This document shows positions 1-12,959 of a stretch of DNA of 64,000 bases, piece by piece. Origin of the DNA: Physcomitrium patens (Eukaryota; Streptophyta; Bryopsida; Funariales; Funariaceae); contig NC_037257.1 in NCBI RefSeq assembly GCF_000002425.4, positions 15,986,733 through 16,050,732 on the forward strand. The letters run 5' to 3'. The position numbers and the translations under genes are program-made. The notes beneath the pieces are model-generated. The model was not told where the DNA came from. It saw nothing but the letters and a program-made list of their open reading frames with translations, and did no database searches. Position 1 is the stretch's first letter, and each line of letters opens with the position of its first letter.

Positions 1-537
1 TGAAGCGTATAATATCATTGATCAATTACCTTATTGCAAGATACAAATCTAATTAGTTGCAATATGAATTGCATCATGTTTTCTATTTATAGATCAAAAC
101 TCTATTAAGAATGCTTCCAACTTATCTAATATTAGATCACGTCGTTCAAAAAATAATGAAAACCATAATAAAGCAGAACCTGAAAGTAATGTTTTAATAA
201 ACCTGACTTGAGATCTTTGAGTTAGATAACTTTGAGGTTGTAGTTCAATCACCTGTTGTACATGATTGATGAATCCTCGAAACTTAAATCTTGTGCCATG
301 AAACTTCTCAGACAATCAAATTTCTGGTTCCTTGAAACTTGAATGATCTATTGTAAGAGCAATAGTATGGCTTGGTGTAGATGTTGAAGTAACTCGAATC
401 ATCTCTATATCTTCATTGCCTAATAATCTTGTTGCTTCTTGTGGTGGTAAACTGAGTTGATGCATTGTAGGCATTAACTCTCTCATTTGCTCTTGCATTT
501 GAGCCATTGCACTCTTCATTTTAGCAAGCTCTGCCAT
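1..537 (-). pseudogene. Gyp1 gag, N-terminal part (decayed, runs off window)
   Basis: This is the N-terminal part of a gypsy-type capsid gene on the minus strand. Its start codon lies at 535-537 and the protein begins MAELAKMKSAMAQMQEQ. The same opening occurs in the younger copy at 45750, so the start is supported by family comparison. A later block reads KFRGFINHVQQVIELQPQSY and matches the equivalent capsid stretch of the younger copy (KFRGFINQVQLAIELQPQSY). An in-frame stop at about 316-318 separates the two open pieces, so the gene is dead. The rest of gag and all of pol would lie left of the window. Gag would form the intracellular virus-like particle of the retrotransposon. Confidence 0.85.
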
Positions 538-747
538 GCTAGCACAATAATAATAATAAAAAATGTGTCTATTCTCACAGAATACAATACTCAAGAATTT
601 TAAAAAATAAAAATAAAAACAATATCAGTTTAGAAGAAGGTAATCTGCAACTTCTAATATATTTATGTCTTATCAAGAGAAAGGAATAATCCATTCTTAA
701 TCAAGAAAGGACAAAACTCTGAAATTATATATATACTCTTTTTAATC

Positions 748-1134
748 TGTCAAGGACACAAACTGGAAGAAGATACATAAATTTGTAGAATTTGTGTAAA
801 AAAAAAGTAACAAAATAGAAGAAAGTATGTATATTTAAGGAAGAACTGGAATGGCTATTGCCAAAGACTAAAAAACATAAGACTCTTGAATCTAGACTGA
901 AAGCAAGAAGCAATTGACAAGAATGAAGAAGGCTTTACTTTTACATCTATATATACTACTTAATTAAGAACTATGTGGCAATATGCTATAGGACCTCTAA
1001 TACGCATCCAACTTGCAGGACACATGTCTAATTTGTAAGGCAATTTTCTTAGATGTGCACCATATGTCCAACTTGTATTACACCTATTCTTATTATCTAG
1101 ATAATTATCAAGGTAAATATATATGTCTTTGACA
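748..1134 (-). mobile_element. Gyp1 5' LTR (minus orientation, internally deleted)
   Basis: The block opens with tgtcaaggaca and closes with ctttgaca, the same ends as the 538-bp LTRs at 40155 and 45962 (tgtcaagg...ccgtgaca). At 387 bp it is about 150 bp short, so it carries internal deletions. The gag start at 537 lies to its left on the minus strand, making this the 5' LTR. The terminal ccg has become ctt, consistent with decay of methylated CG. Its target duplication cannot be tested because the other end is outside the window. Confidence 0.8.
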
Positions 1135-1139
1135 CATAT

Positions 1140-2085
1140 TGAGAATTCAGAAAGAAAAATATTCTAATACCATATTGTAGTGAATTTTTTTATTGTTATT
1201 CTTCACAATCTTAATTCATCAAATTAAAGAAGGATTCTAATGTTGTGATTGAATTATACTCAATGTCGCATTGGTAAGGTGAAAAAAGCTACCCATCAAA
1301 GATTCAAGCTTTAGAAGGCATCAAGATAATGACGAGTATTGAACTTCTTTGATAGATGAAACCTCGTTTCTATTTTGCATTACTTGGTGAGAATGTGTAT
1401 GTCATGAAGTTCTAAATATTATTGAGAAAAATTCGTAATTAAAGTTTATATAGCTAATAACGGGGAAAGGAGGGAGAAGGATAGAGATAAGATAAAGGCC
1501 ATGATTGCAATGATGGTTTTTAAATATGTTCCATTTTTCTAATGATGGTTACAATAAGGTGAGTCAATTTAATAAAAAGGTGGATCATTTTAACATTTCC
1601 TTATATTTATGGTATTAAAAATTAGTATTTAAAGTAATAACTTAAAAAAAAATATCAAAAAATATGATATCAATTGAATTATATAAAGAATCTCAAAATG
1701 AGAATACTAAATGGAAGTCATAATATTTTAGCTCTTTAAATATAAGAAAAATTGCTTGATTTTTAAGAGTCATTATAGAAGAGAAGAAAAATATATACTT
1801 ATATGATAAAAAAATAATTTATTATTATTATTTTAAAATAATAATTTGACTAAAATATATTTTTTAAGAAAGGCTTAGAATGTCTTTGAACTTAGGAGAA
1901 AAGGTCAAAAGCTAAATCTTTTAGGTTCTTTGATTAAAATTAAGAAGCCTAAATTATTTGATTTTATACTTAGAAAAATCAATCTCAAAGGATAAGAAAA
2001 TACAATAGAATATTATAATTTTAATTAGCATGAACAAAATTTGTTCCTTAAAATATTTGATAGATTCATCTCGAGAAGTGGTTTC

Positions 2086-2133
<48 letters not shown>

Positions 2134-2560
2134 TAAAAATAATTTAAAATAAAGTATCTCTAATTCTATTTAATGATTTTTGTAATTGCTAGATAGTATA
2201 TTAACCAATAGATTTAAACTTATAATAAAAATAAATTATTTTATTCATTTTATAACTTCTTTTTACTTTATACCATCTCTAAAAACCAAAGCTTTTGAAG
2301 AGAATTTTTTTTTACCACAAAAACCTTTCAAAGACTTTCGTACCATAGCATTTCAAAGTTGGGTTTAATATATAAAACCCCCTTAAAACAAGTTAATTCT
2401 TTTTATAAATAAAAATTTAAAAATCATTTTTTTAATCTTTTGTATTATTTGCTACGAGAATCGAAGTCAAATTATAAATATTCATCATTAATGACACTTG
2501 TAAAATACTTGTTAAACAACAAATACTTTGATAAAAACGAATTGATGAAAAGGTATTGCA
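1140..2560. other. A+T-rich stretch without recognisable gene
   Basis: I see no convincing coding frame, LTR or F2 similarity here. An (AT)n microsatellite occupies 2089-2127. The largest open frame (2186-2368) is short, low in complexity and unlike any family I know. Confidence 0.5.
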
Positions 2561-2628
2561 AAAGCTCCTCCGGAATGGTGAAAGGGTCACATACATGTCG
2601 TTAAGGAACGAGCCCCCCGAGGAGGTTC

Positions 2629-2640
2629 AAAACCCTAATT
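2629..2640 (+). promoter_or_regulatory. telo-box (AAACCCTAA)
   Basis: The sequence AAAACCCTAATT lies about 40 bp before the ATG at 2680. Telo-boxes are common in plant promoters of translation and growth genes. Here the box supports reading the GC-rich island as a promoter or 5'-UTR, although no gene is proven. Confidence 0.4.
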
Positions 2641-2679
2641 TCTCTGTTTCCATCTCCGCTCCACGACCTCCACACGACA

Positions 2680-2826
2680 ATGCCAATGAAGAAGCGCAAG
2701 CTATGGAATGGAATGCAGAGCCATGATCCGCACTTCTTCAACTTCACTTCTTCTGCGGAAATGCAAGGGCGTCGAGTCCCCGAGTGCCAAGGCGCAGGGG
2801 ACACTGGAGCAATCGACCTCCAATAA
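2680..2826 (+). CDS. hypothetical 48-codon open frame in GC-rich island
   Basis: I do not recognise this product. The frame starts MPMKKRKLWNGMQ and ends at TAA (2824-2826). It has a basic N-terminus, no membrane segment and no motif I can name. It is the first ATG after the telo-box and a pyrimidine-rich leader, which is the only positional argument for it. It could be a short peptide gene, an upstream ORF, the first exon of a split gene (no clear donor follows), or chance. Overlapping longer frames on both strands reflect high G+C and few stops rather than evidence of coding. Confidence 0.15.
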   Translation: MPMKKRKLWNGMQSHDPHFFNFTSSAEMQGRRVPECQGAGDTGAIDLQ

Positions 2827-2905
2827 AGACTCGAAGACACGTTGGGGAAGGAAACGACAGTGCTGTCGTTGTCGTCGTCCTCTCCCCCTCGGGGCAACAC
2901 ACCGC

Positions 2906-2930
2906 CTCGTCTCGTCTCGTCTCGTCCCGT
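2906..2930 (+). repeat. (CTCGT)5 pentanucleotide repeat
   Basis: Five tandem CTCGT-type units, the last one varied to CCCGT. They lie inside the GC-rich island and look like a simple sequence repeat. Confidence 0.8.
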
Positions 2931-3456
2931 CAGAGCCGCACAGCACAGCACAAGCACAGCGCAGCAAGGCGAGCTGAGCAGAAAAGGGTGGAGGGGACGA
3001 TGATCCATATCCGAAAGGATCTCTCCGCTTGCCAGTCCTCGTCACTAATGTGTCGTGGCTGTACATCCAACAAAGATTTCATTCCCCTGCTTCGCCTGTC
3101 AGCCAAGATATTGTGGGACTGCAGCCCGATGAGGCGGAAGCCGCGCTTCAAGCAAAGCAGCAGCCCCTCCTACCCTGCAGCAGCAGGCAGCAGCTTCGGC
3201 AACTGTGGCCCCCCCATGATTCCTCCCACCACCTGCAATCCTGAACTTACCCCCATTTCTGCACCCTGCCCTATAATCAAGCACTCATGTCTTATCTCCC
3301 GTTCTCCCCCCCCCCCGCGCTCTTTTGTCCTTCTCCTCCGCCCTCGCATACTCGCTTCACGCGTCTTTGATTACCCAAGCAAATGCAGCACGAACCAACA
3401 ACGACCACAACTGTAACGCCGATGGGTCCGACGTGCGGTGCAATTGAGGGTTTGGA

Positions 3457-3473
3457 TTTTAGGGTTAGGGTTT
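3457..3473 (+). promoter_or_regulatory. double telomere-type motif (TTTTAGGGTTAGGGTTT)
   Basis: Two overlapping TTTAGGG-like units at the right edge of the GC-rich island. On the minus strand this reads as a telo-box (AAACCCTAACCCTAAAA) pointing into the island, mirroring the box at 2629 on the plus strand. Confidence 0.5.
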
Positions 3474-3480
3474 GCGGTTG

Positions 3481-6400
3481 GTTGCACCATTTGTGTGTTG
3501 TATGTGGTACAAAAAAAAGGTTTTGAGCAATTTTTCTTGTGTGGTGTCAGTATTGATAGGTTATGTTCAAAAGATGTTACATTCAAAAAAAGAGAAAAAG
3601 AAGAACAGTGGGTGTTATAAAGAGTGTAGTTAGAACATTTAAACTTGAATGTTCTAAATAAAACAAGTAATTATAAAATATCATCTTAGCAAGGTATGAA
3701 TAAAATCACTTGCAATTATTTTCTAATAAACATTAAATGTCAAGTCAAAATGATGATTGATAATAAAACAAGAATTATATTTTATCAAATGAACATTCAA
3801 AGTATTTAAAAACCAGAGAAAATATCTAAAAGAAAGGAAGAAGGAATAAACGAACAGAAAACTTAAAATAGTGCATGAAACATATATATATTGTCATTAT
3901 GTTGAAAGAAAACAACATAATAGAATGGTAGAAAAAAACTAGATATATGTAGAATATTGAAAGAGGATATTAAAAAAATAAAATAAAAATCAAACTTATT
4001 AAACTTTACTGTATGAAGATAACAAACGTGTTATTTTAAAAATGTGTGTACATTTGAAAAGTTTTATTGAGTTATATTTTTATAAAAGTATTTAAAATCC
4101 AATGATGCCAATGGTATGAAGTGAATCTTGCTAAATTCTTAGTGAGTCTTATTTTAATAAGATCCTTATAATAGAAAATATGAGTTAGACATAACATTAT
4201 TAAAATTTTAAAGAAAATATAGTATGTGAAGGTTTTGGCCATAAGCGTGTTTGTAATACAAAAGGGTAAAAGCCATATTGATACAAAGTATTGTAAATAT
4301 AAAGTATGACCTTTCTTTCATTATAGATTTTGTGTGTTTACAAGTACAATTGCTGTGAAATTCAGAGCAATAGTTGTAGTGATTTTTACCTGTCTCTTTA
4401 TTATTTTATTTTATAAATAGTCCCAGTCGTATATTAAGTTGAAATAGAGATATGTGGCTCAAAATACAATATTTGGACATAGACATGCTATTTTTACTTT
4501 TTACATTTTTAAAATAACAATTTTTTTTCAAACTAATTTTTCAATTTAATTTAATTATATTGATTAAAATCAAAAATTCTGTTACAAGAACCACTTATGA
4601 GTAGCTAATTGGCATCTAATCCCAATAAACATATCATTTTCAAAAGTAACTCATTCATTTAGAATGATTATCTAACTTACTTAAAAAAAGTATATTTGCA
4701 ATCAAAGATGTAGAAATTATGACCCTTATAAAATAAAAGCTGACCTTTATTCGAGTAGAGAATTCAAACCAATGTATTTCAGATTTCCAAAATCCATAAA
4801 TCTATTTCAAAGTTTAAAAAATAAAAAATTATTAGGGATACACATGCTGATTTGAAAGCGAAAATTAGACCTTGAAAAAAAGAGAAGTGAATAGAATTGG
4901 GTGTCTATCTTGATTAGTTAAATTTCTCAAATCAGAACATCCTGTTTGGTTTTATCATCCAATTCATAGTTCAAAGTAATCAGGGATATAACTCCAATAT
5001 TAAAATAAATAAAATCAATTAGTAAAAAGATCTTTTTAGGTCAATAGTCAATATGCTAATTAAGAGGAAATTAAAGTGCTCATTGGTCATCCTACACCCA
5101 CTTTATGAGGATGGATTATACAAATCAAATCCACCACCAATCTGGAAATGGGTGTTCATTCAACCATGAGTAGAAAGACCTTTAAACGTCTTTCAAAACT
5201 TAAGCTTTGTCTCTCATTCTAATTTTTTGCTCATATCTTCAAAAAAAATAAAAATAAAAATAAAAATAAACTCAAGAGCTTGCTAAAATTTCTTTCTCCA
5301 ACCCTTGAGGGAAATCTTAGTTATTTTTAATCTATACATAAAATATATCTTTATTTATTTTTTGTTTTGTTATGTTTTGTTTTTTTTTATATTTTGATTG
5401 ATTTTTTTTAAACAGATTTTTGTTATGTTTTGTAATGTTTTGTATTTTTTTTGAAATCATGAGTAAAAAATGATATTTCTGAGATCAAAGCTAAATTTCA
5501 TTTCCAACAAGAAGTGACTTGCTTACTTATCCTAAACATATCACCACAAAGGAGAAACTAGAGAAAGAATTGATATTCTTTATAATTACTTTAATGTCTT
5601 ATTGTCATGCTCTAATTTGAAATGATATTTAACTTGAATTCCATAAAGTTTAAAGTTCTTTTAGTTATGATTTCCATGTGAAAAAAGAAAAGTAATACAA
5701 TCGTGAATCTATAAGTTTTATACCTAATTGAAGTAAAAAAATTGAAAAATGACCTTGTAAAAGCTCAACTGCTTTTGATAGTTGTTTGATGAAAACAGAT
5801 AAAAAGAAAAACGTTTTAGCTATACACCATTAGTATAAAATAAGAACTTTTATTCAAATGTTTGTAACACACATACATGTATATATATACATATATTTGA
5901 TGATGATGATGATGGTGCTAGTAATTGAAACAATGATTTTCAAATATTAATGCAATGCAGATTTACTAGAGGGTGATTGAAAAAACAAGTTTTTATTTAA
6001 ATTTTGAAACCATTTTTCGATTTTAAATGGCTATATGACTATTATGAATAATACATGCATTCAACTAAATAGATTCCATTGAAAAACATTTATGATTACA
6101 GATCTATACTAACACTACATGAAGAGTAGAATGAAATGTTTGTTTCATGTTCATAACTGATGAGGTTGCAATTTTATAGCCAAGACAATAACAAGTAAAT
6201 TAATTGAACCGGGATTGAGGACACTTTGTCCATGAAAAAATATATGTTCCTTTCAAGTTAATAATGCTTTTGAATTCAATAATTCAAAATTAATTGTTAG
6301 CAATCACACCACCAATGACATCTATGAAAATAGTTCTTGAAAAAAGAAAAAAAAGAGAAAACTCTTAGAAAAAATAAATCAAAGATGTGAAAAGAACCTG

Positions 6401-6895
6401 ATAATGTTTTAAAAAAATATAAATAAGTGTATCATGAAAAAGAAGTTGTACGTTTAAACATGAGATGATAAATCAAACTTTATGGAACAGGGAGTAAGTT
6501 CTACAAATGGTCCTTTGTAATATTTTTTAAGAAAAAAATAACAAGGAATGTTCCTAAAACTATGTTCATTAACTTATACACAAAATATATATATTATATA
6601 TATATACATTTTCACACACTAAGATATACATACAAATAAATAAATAAAATTATACATATTTCCTCGGGTCAAAAGTACATTTTTGGTGGCCCCTTGAGCA
6701 CTAAATTTCAAACTAAAATCATGAAACTGAAATACATCTTGAAAAAAATAAAAATAAATTAAATCTATTGTCCTCTTGGATTTATTGGAGTATATACTAA
6801 AGACAAAAAATATGAGTAAAAGTTTTTTATTTTTATTTTTATTTTTTTAAAATAAAAAAGTTAAATATATGCAAAATATTGAAGGAACAACTTTT
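3481..6895. other. A+T-rich stretch, nothing recognised
   Basis: I find no long reading frame, no Gyp1 or F2 similarity and no RNA gene. Short A-rich and AT tracts occur (for example 5243-5270 and 6586-6606). Confidence 0.5.
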
Positions 6896-7200
6896 TTCAA
6901 AAGTCAACTTGGGTGCTTTGGAGTGGGGATTTGAATGAAGGAGGACTGTTGAGACTATCTAGAGGGAGGGATGTGTTGTTGAAAATGCCAAAGACTTCAT
7001 AACTTTGATTGAGTCCTCTTTGTGTCAGTGTATGTAGGTGTGTGTATTTTTCTAGTAAAACAAGCAACACTTGATATTTCTGATTGGATCATGTCCATGG
7101 GGACCCAGATCCAGGAGAATGTTCCCCTAGAGAGCAGCAACAAATGACTTCAGACAGACTCATAGACTCTTTACCTCCACACAGACATTTCATAATAATG
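6896..7200. other. slightly GC-richer unique block
   Basis: Composition rises relative to both sides, with GGGGACCCAGATCC-type words near 7110, but no open frame or motif supports a gene. A TG/TA microsatellite (7205-7236) follows, then A+T-rich DNA to 7677 with nothing recognised. Confidence 0.4.
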
Positions 7201-7204
7201 TATT

Positions 7205-7236
<32 letters not shown>

Positions 7237-7956
7237 AATATTTAATGATATTCTAGTAGAATGGATAAAAGTATTCTAAGGATTTTGGTATGAAAATATG
7301 TTTTCAATATAAATACAATATCTTATATAAATACACTTGTATAAATACAATAAATACAAGTGACCTTCCATCAATGTTATGTGTATACCAACTTTTTACA
7401 CACACACATACAAAAAAAAAAAAATAAATAAATAAAAAAAAAATAATAAAAAAAAACTATTTACTTTTGGAATTTTTTCTTGGCATGTACTTGGCAATAT
7501 AATTTTGTAAGAATGCTAAATTTATTTTTTTATAATACCTAAATATGATTTTAGAATCTATCATTTTGATCTATCAAAAAATTTTTTTTTTAAGAGATTA
7601 AGTATTTTAATGCAATATTAAAATTTATGTATCTTTTTAAAATATTGATTATAAAAAAATTTAAGTATCTAAAATTGTGTTCGGACATACATATTTACTT
7701 AAATAAAAAGTGCTAGATAGAAGATAAATGTAGGTAGATTTGATATTATCTTATAGAAAAACTTTATAGAAGCTTCATAGATATGTATTTGACTTTATAC
7801 ATGTTTATAGTTGATTAGTAGATTAGAAACTTAACCAATATGTGTTGCATATATGAAGCTTGTGGTACAAGCTATTAATATGGCATACATATAAAAAACT
7901 TTGCTTACAAGTTAAGATACATGTCTAGCAAATTGGACACGTTGTCATAATACATG

Positions 7957-9267
7957 TTGTCTTGTTTGAAAATGCATCGAGTACTTGACTATAGGAGGTG
8001 AAGTTGTGTTTTATAAATATCTAAAAAACCCTAATAGATTCCATCCATATAAGAAGAATGTAATTTGAATTTCAATTCAAAAGTACTTAAAGCCAATACA
8101 AAGTGCTCAAAAACACTGTTTTTAGGAGTCTCAACCATACATAAACTCCAATTGCCTTATTACTTATATAATTAGGCAATTTTGATTTCTCTTTGCAAGT
8201 CCTAATCATAGTTAGTGAGCTTTGGCAAGTTATAACTCTTAATCTAACTATTCACTCAATTTAAAATTTTGCATAAAAATGCTACTATAAGTTTGTTATA
8301 TGCTTAAAAAAATTCAATTCAATCCAACTTACAAATTGTGAAAAAAAATCCAAAAACCGCACTAATATCACTTGGCAACTAACTTGAAAGTTGATGGAGA
8401 TGTTCCAATAGCAATTTCTCTTTTTTCAACTATTAACTTCAATTCAAAATTAGTATGTAGCTTGATCTTGAAGTCTACTAACACTATGTTAGATTTTATC
8501 TTCATCCAACTAATAAATCCTCAGATATCATAGAAACTCTATCCAATTCCAAATTGCCAACTAATGATACCTTCTTGTATTAAATCCAAATATCTCTCAA
8601 TTGTATTATTAGACTGATACAAAATTTTACATATGCTTGGTACATCTAATTAACCAAGAATTATCAAATTTTATATTGTAGATGTGATACCAAGTGCCCA
8701 AACTAGCCAAGAGTGCTAGCTCTAATATATTACATAAATCTCAAATCATTGATACAAATCCTAACTTTGAATAACAATTGCAAAGTCATTTCAAATCCTT
8801 TGAAAATAAGCCTTACACCTCTAGAATAAGCTTAAAGCTAACTCACAAATCTCAATTTTTGAATGAATCCCTACTTTGTCCTAGGCAACCATTTTAGTGG
8901 CTAGAGGTCTGATTTCGACCTTGCTCCACAAATGGTCGACCCTTGGATATCAATCTAACATTATGTAGGAGTTTTTTAGCTCAAACCTACCCTCAAATTA
9001 ATCCTAGTATCAATCATATTAATTACTTATCTCTTTTATCCTATTTTTATTAATATATGGCCTTTTTCAGGTATTAAAAGAAATCCTATAGTCTAAAAGG
9101 TAAAATTATTAATCAACCTTTAATCTATTAGCTATTAAGATAAAAAAATAAATTAAGAGGCTTTTATAAAAACTATATTTAAATATCTTGAATTAGTATT
9201 GAATCAATTTGATTAAATATTAATTAAAAATTTATTTTTGATTAAATTTTCATCATATAGTTGTATT
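7957..9267 (+). mobile_element. F2 repeat copy 1 (divergent subtype) inside an LTR
   Basis: The LTR breaks after ggacacgt and resumes at atgtattagaagtcc. The inserted block starts like other F2 copies (TGTCATAATACATGTTGTCTTG, about 10 of these positions shared with each copy) and ends near TTGTATTACAATACA. Inside lies the F2 hallmark 'gatttcgacctt...ggatatcaat' (about 8910-8955). Four-base acgt/atgt at the edges may be a decayed target duplication. Edges are accurate to roughly 10 bp. Confidence 0.6.
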
Positions 9268-9534
9268 ACAATACAAGAATGTATTAGAAGTCCTATAAAT
9301 TATTATACATAGCTCCTTGTTAGATAGTATATATTGAGGCAAGAGTGAGGCCTTTTTCACTCTTGTTAATACTTTTTTGGTTTTTAGTCTTATTTCGAGA
9401 CTTTCTAGTCTTCTTGTCTTTGGCAATAGCCATATTTGTTTAATATAATACCATCTTTGAATAATTCTTTAGCCTTTTTGAGTATCATAAGAGTGTATTT
9501 ATCTTTTAATTCTTCAAGATTTATATCTTTGACA

Positions 9535-9928
9535 ATTTGATAAGAATGATAACTCATTTTTCTTGTTTTATTTTTAAAAGTAAGTGAATTATTCCACTTT
9601 TATTGTTGTATTTTTAAAGATTGTGGATAATCCACCTTTAAATCAATATTTATTTTTTTAATATTATTTTTTTTCTTTTAAGAGAGAGAATTATTTTTTT
9701 TGTAGAAATTTTTATTTTATATTAGAGGTCATAGATTATTCTCTTTTAATTTGACTTGTAAATGTTTTTGAATTATCTATAAAAAGAATAATTATAGATA
9801 CTATTTTTGATAAAAGTAAAAATATATTTGTAACTATTACAAATATTCACGAGCTTTTCAACACTTTTAGGATAGAAATATCATCTATTTTCAACATAAA
9901 TCATAGAAATACTATTTCTATGCTATTG
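9535..9928 (+). pseudogene. gypsy leader and gag start (C2)
   Basis: This aligns by eye with the leader and first capsid codons of the copy at 15761-16217, including a shared 'tttgcaactattgcaaa'-like block (here about 9826-9845). The start region has lost its ATG and several stops are present. It is broken by an F2 insertion at about 9929, after 'tttctatg', and resumes at about 11630. Confidence 0.6.
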
Positions 9929-9980
9929 TGTTATATATATTCTTATTTAAAAATACACCAGGTACCTAGTTGTAGAAAGT

Positions 9981-10014
<34 letters not shown>

Positions 10015-11165
10015 ATCAAGTCTAATAGAATCTTAAACAAACTTTAAGTAAAATTTAATAATTATAATCAAATTTTAATCAATCCAAAATAAATTTAAAA
10101 GAAGTTACAAAAAAAAAAGCACGAAGAAGTTATAAATTAATTTCAAAGAAAAATAATATAATAATCTCAAAAAAAATATAAAAATAAACCAGTAAAAAAG
10201 AATAATTAAGTTTAAAAATATTAAAAATAATTTTTTAAAAAGAAATATTAAAGAATATTTTAAAATAATAAAAACATAAATTCTAAATAAATCCTAAATA
10301 AATCACAAATCAAATTTTAATTAAAATCTTAATTGAATCTTAAGTAAATCATAAATCAAATTCTAATTGAAATTCTAATTGAAATCCTAATTGAAACCCT
10401 AATGAGTTTTAATCAAACTTTAGGTCAAATTTCAATGAAATCCTAATAAAATCCTGAATCCTAAATCAATCTTCATGAAATCTTAGTAAAATCTTCATCA
10501 AAATTTAATCACTTTTTAATCAAATCTTAGTAAAATCTTCATCAAAACTTAATCACTTTTTAATCAAATCTTAGTCAAATCCTAATCAAAGCTAGATAAA
10601 ATCCTTAATTTTAATCAAATTCTAGATAAATTTTAAATCCTTGTAATAACTAAGTAAGCAATAAGCACAAAAAAATTGAAGAAGATTGTACAAACTAATA
10701 GTAAGAAAAGCTTCGAAAACCTCTCAATTGTTAGCCGCCTCCTTCTTCGACTTGAACATTCATCTTTCAATACAAATTTTTCTTTCGTAAGCTATTTAAT
10801 TGCTTCACAATTTGGATTGTGTGTAGATATTCTACTCTAATTTTTTCTCACCAATTTTTGCTTTAATTGAACTAGTAGATATTGTCAAATTTTAAAATCC
10901 TTGATTAAATCTAAATCTCATTTATCCAAGATTATAATCCACAAAACCCTTATATACTTTAATCTAATCTTTTAATTGATTTTAAATTTTTTATGCACAA
11001 TTAAAACAAACTCAATAAAAAACTACCAAAATTTCATTTATAAACATACTATAAAATTCAAAAAATCCTCAAATTTGTAAATATACTTTTATTTTTTAAA
11101 ATCTAAAGCCACCAAGTACTTCACTAACTTTAAAAATTCCTCAAAAGTTCAATATTAATCCAAAT

Positions 11166-11204
<39 letters not shown>

Positions 11205-11395
11205 GTTTAAAATTTTCCATCAAATCCTATCTTTTGATTTTCAAATGAACTCTTGAGTCCTTGTAGGTACATAGTTTTGTATCTTGGGATGTGATTTTGA
11301 TCTAAGTTAACAACTTATCCTCTTTAGATATCGATTTTTAATAATTTGAGATAAATTTTATTTTAACGTATTATTAATACTTTCTTAAATATATC

Positions 11396-11443
<48 letters not shown>

Positions 11444-11629
11444 TTGGCTTTTTTATGCCTCTATAAAATAAGTAAAAGTTCCTTCTATAAAAGACAATAT
11501 TAAGACTAAATATTTTTATTACCTTTCAATAATTTATCATCATTTTTCTACTACATCTTTTTATTAGGCTCTTCTATAATAACATCCATATTTTTATTTT
11601 TTATGATATTGTTGTATTACTACATGACA
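9929..11629 (+). mobile_element. F2 repeat copy 2
   Basis: Flanked by (t)tctatg on both sides (5' copy about 9918-9924, 3' copy about 11631-11637), a plausible target duplication in gag. It carries the shared start with GGTACCTAGTTGTAG, the AAATCCTAAT-type array (about 10020-10630), the 'catagttttgtatcttgggatgtgattttga' region and the terminal ATGACAAT. A 28-nt A run (9985-10012), a 35-nt T run (11169-11203) and an (ATT)n tract (11399-11441) are expansions within it. Confidence 0.65.
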
Positions 11630-12613
11630 ATTTCTATGGAAGAAGTCAACTATGATATTCAAATATTATATCAAGAAGTTGTGCAATTGAAAAAAGTAAG
11701 TAAATCAAGTTCACAATCAATCCAAGAAGCTTTGCTATTATGAAACATGAAGGAGGCAAGGATTATTATGCTAGAGAAGTTTTATTAAACAAATTCAAAG
11801 TTTTGAGAGTTTCTACAATAAATGAAGTTTTATCTAAAATTATATCTTTTCCAATATTATGATGGATTTACTCAAGTTAAGTTTATGGATGTACTTCTAT
11901 CTAAAAGTACTCTTTCTTAGTTTGTATCTTTAATAGAAAAAGATTCATAACTATTGTATAATTTGAATTCATTCTTAAAAGTATTTATAGCTATATTTGG
12001 AGAAAGTGATCAAAAAAAGATAATAGAGACAAAATTCATATCTTTATGATAAGGATCACATTCAACTACCATATATCCTATAGAATTCCAAAACCTTACT
12101 TGTGATTAGAATTGAAATGACAAAGCCCTTATTAATGAATTTGATATGGATTGAAAGATAATATCAAGGATTTATTATTGACAATGTCAAGAATAAACTC
12201 ATAGGAGCAGTTTATTACTCAAGCCATTGCATGCAATAATTGACTTTTTAAAAGAAGCTTAGAACAAAGATTTGATTGAATGAATATAAATTAAGTTACA
12301 GCAATATCTTCTTAATTTTTGAAAGCTTATTCATCTAAGCCAGAACTTATGCAAATTGACATAATATATTTTAAACCTCTTAGTGAGCAAAAAAATATTT
12401 GATTTTGTCAAAATGATTTTTACTTATATTATAGAGAATTCAAATATATTACTTAATATTGTCTAAAGAAGCAAAGTAATTACAAAATGAGGAGCACAGT
12501 TGCCAAAGAAGAAAGCTTGTCAAAAAACCAATATAATAGGGATCCAACTATAATAGGAACCATATAATTAGAATCTTATATAATATCTAATAAATGTCAT
12601 ATTCTTTCTTAAA
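11630..12613 (+). pseudogene. gypsy gag remnant (C2)
   Basis: Conceptual translation gives capsid-like scraps in order. A 'VKFMDVLLSKSTLS' block corresponds to the VRFIGTLLSGSALSWF stretch of the younger copy, and a SFLKVFIAIFGESDQ block corresponds to the capsid region around EVFLVEF and GEHD. After it comes the nucleocapsid region with a decayed zinc knuckle (about 12400-12480). Stops and frame changes are frequent, so nothing functional can be made. It ends where F2 copy 3 inserts. Confidence 0.65.
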
Positions 12614-12959
12614 ATCTTGTTGTTGTATTATGTGAAGTCTTGCTCGAGAATGCTTTGAATACCTAGCTTTGGAAGGTAGAATGAAAATTGCAACAATAAA
12701 ATCTTAATTTTAATAAAATATTAAATAAAATCTAATTAAACCTTAATAATGTTAAACAAGCTTTAATCAAATTCAAAAGAAAACTTAAATAATTACAAAA
12801 GATACAATAAGAAATCTTAAATTTTTTTTAAAAAATCCACAATAAATCTTAAAAGAATCCTTAAGATGGCCTAAAAAATATTATAATAATGACAAATATA
12901 TCTTAAATAAATTTTAACTAAGTTCTAATTTAATGTTAATTAAAATCCTAATAGATTTC

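Larger units (their letters stand above)
2565..3480. other. GC-rich island, possible promoter/5' exon region
   Basis: Base composition changes abruptly from about 20-25% to more than 50% G+C, with many intact CG dinucleotides, and returns to A+T-rich DNA after about 3480. CG survival here, against heavy loss in the surrounding repeats, suggests an unmethylated or recently functional segment. A telo-box (AAACCCTAA) sits at 2630-2638 and a double TTTAGGG-like motif at 3457-3473. Several overlapping frames exist on both strands, but none shows a recognisable domain. On the minus strand a strong splice-donor-like GGGTAAGT lies near 3250. It could be the start of a split gene, a bidirectional promoter remnant or a noncoding transcript. 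Confidence 0.5.

Noticed and set aside
725-913. 62-codon minus-strand frame near the window start
   Set aside because: It lies in an LTR.
2601-3416. Several overlapping frames of 60-210 codons on both strands in the GC-rich island
   Set aside because: High G+C gives few stops; none has a domain, a shared start context or a consistent frame.
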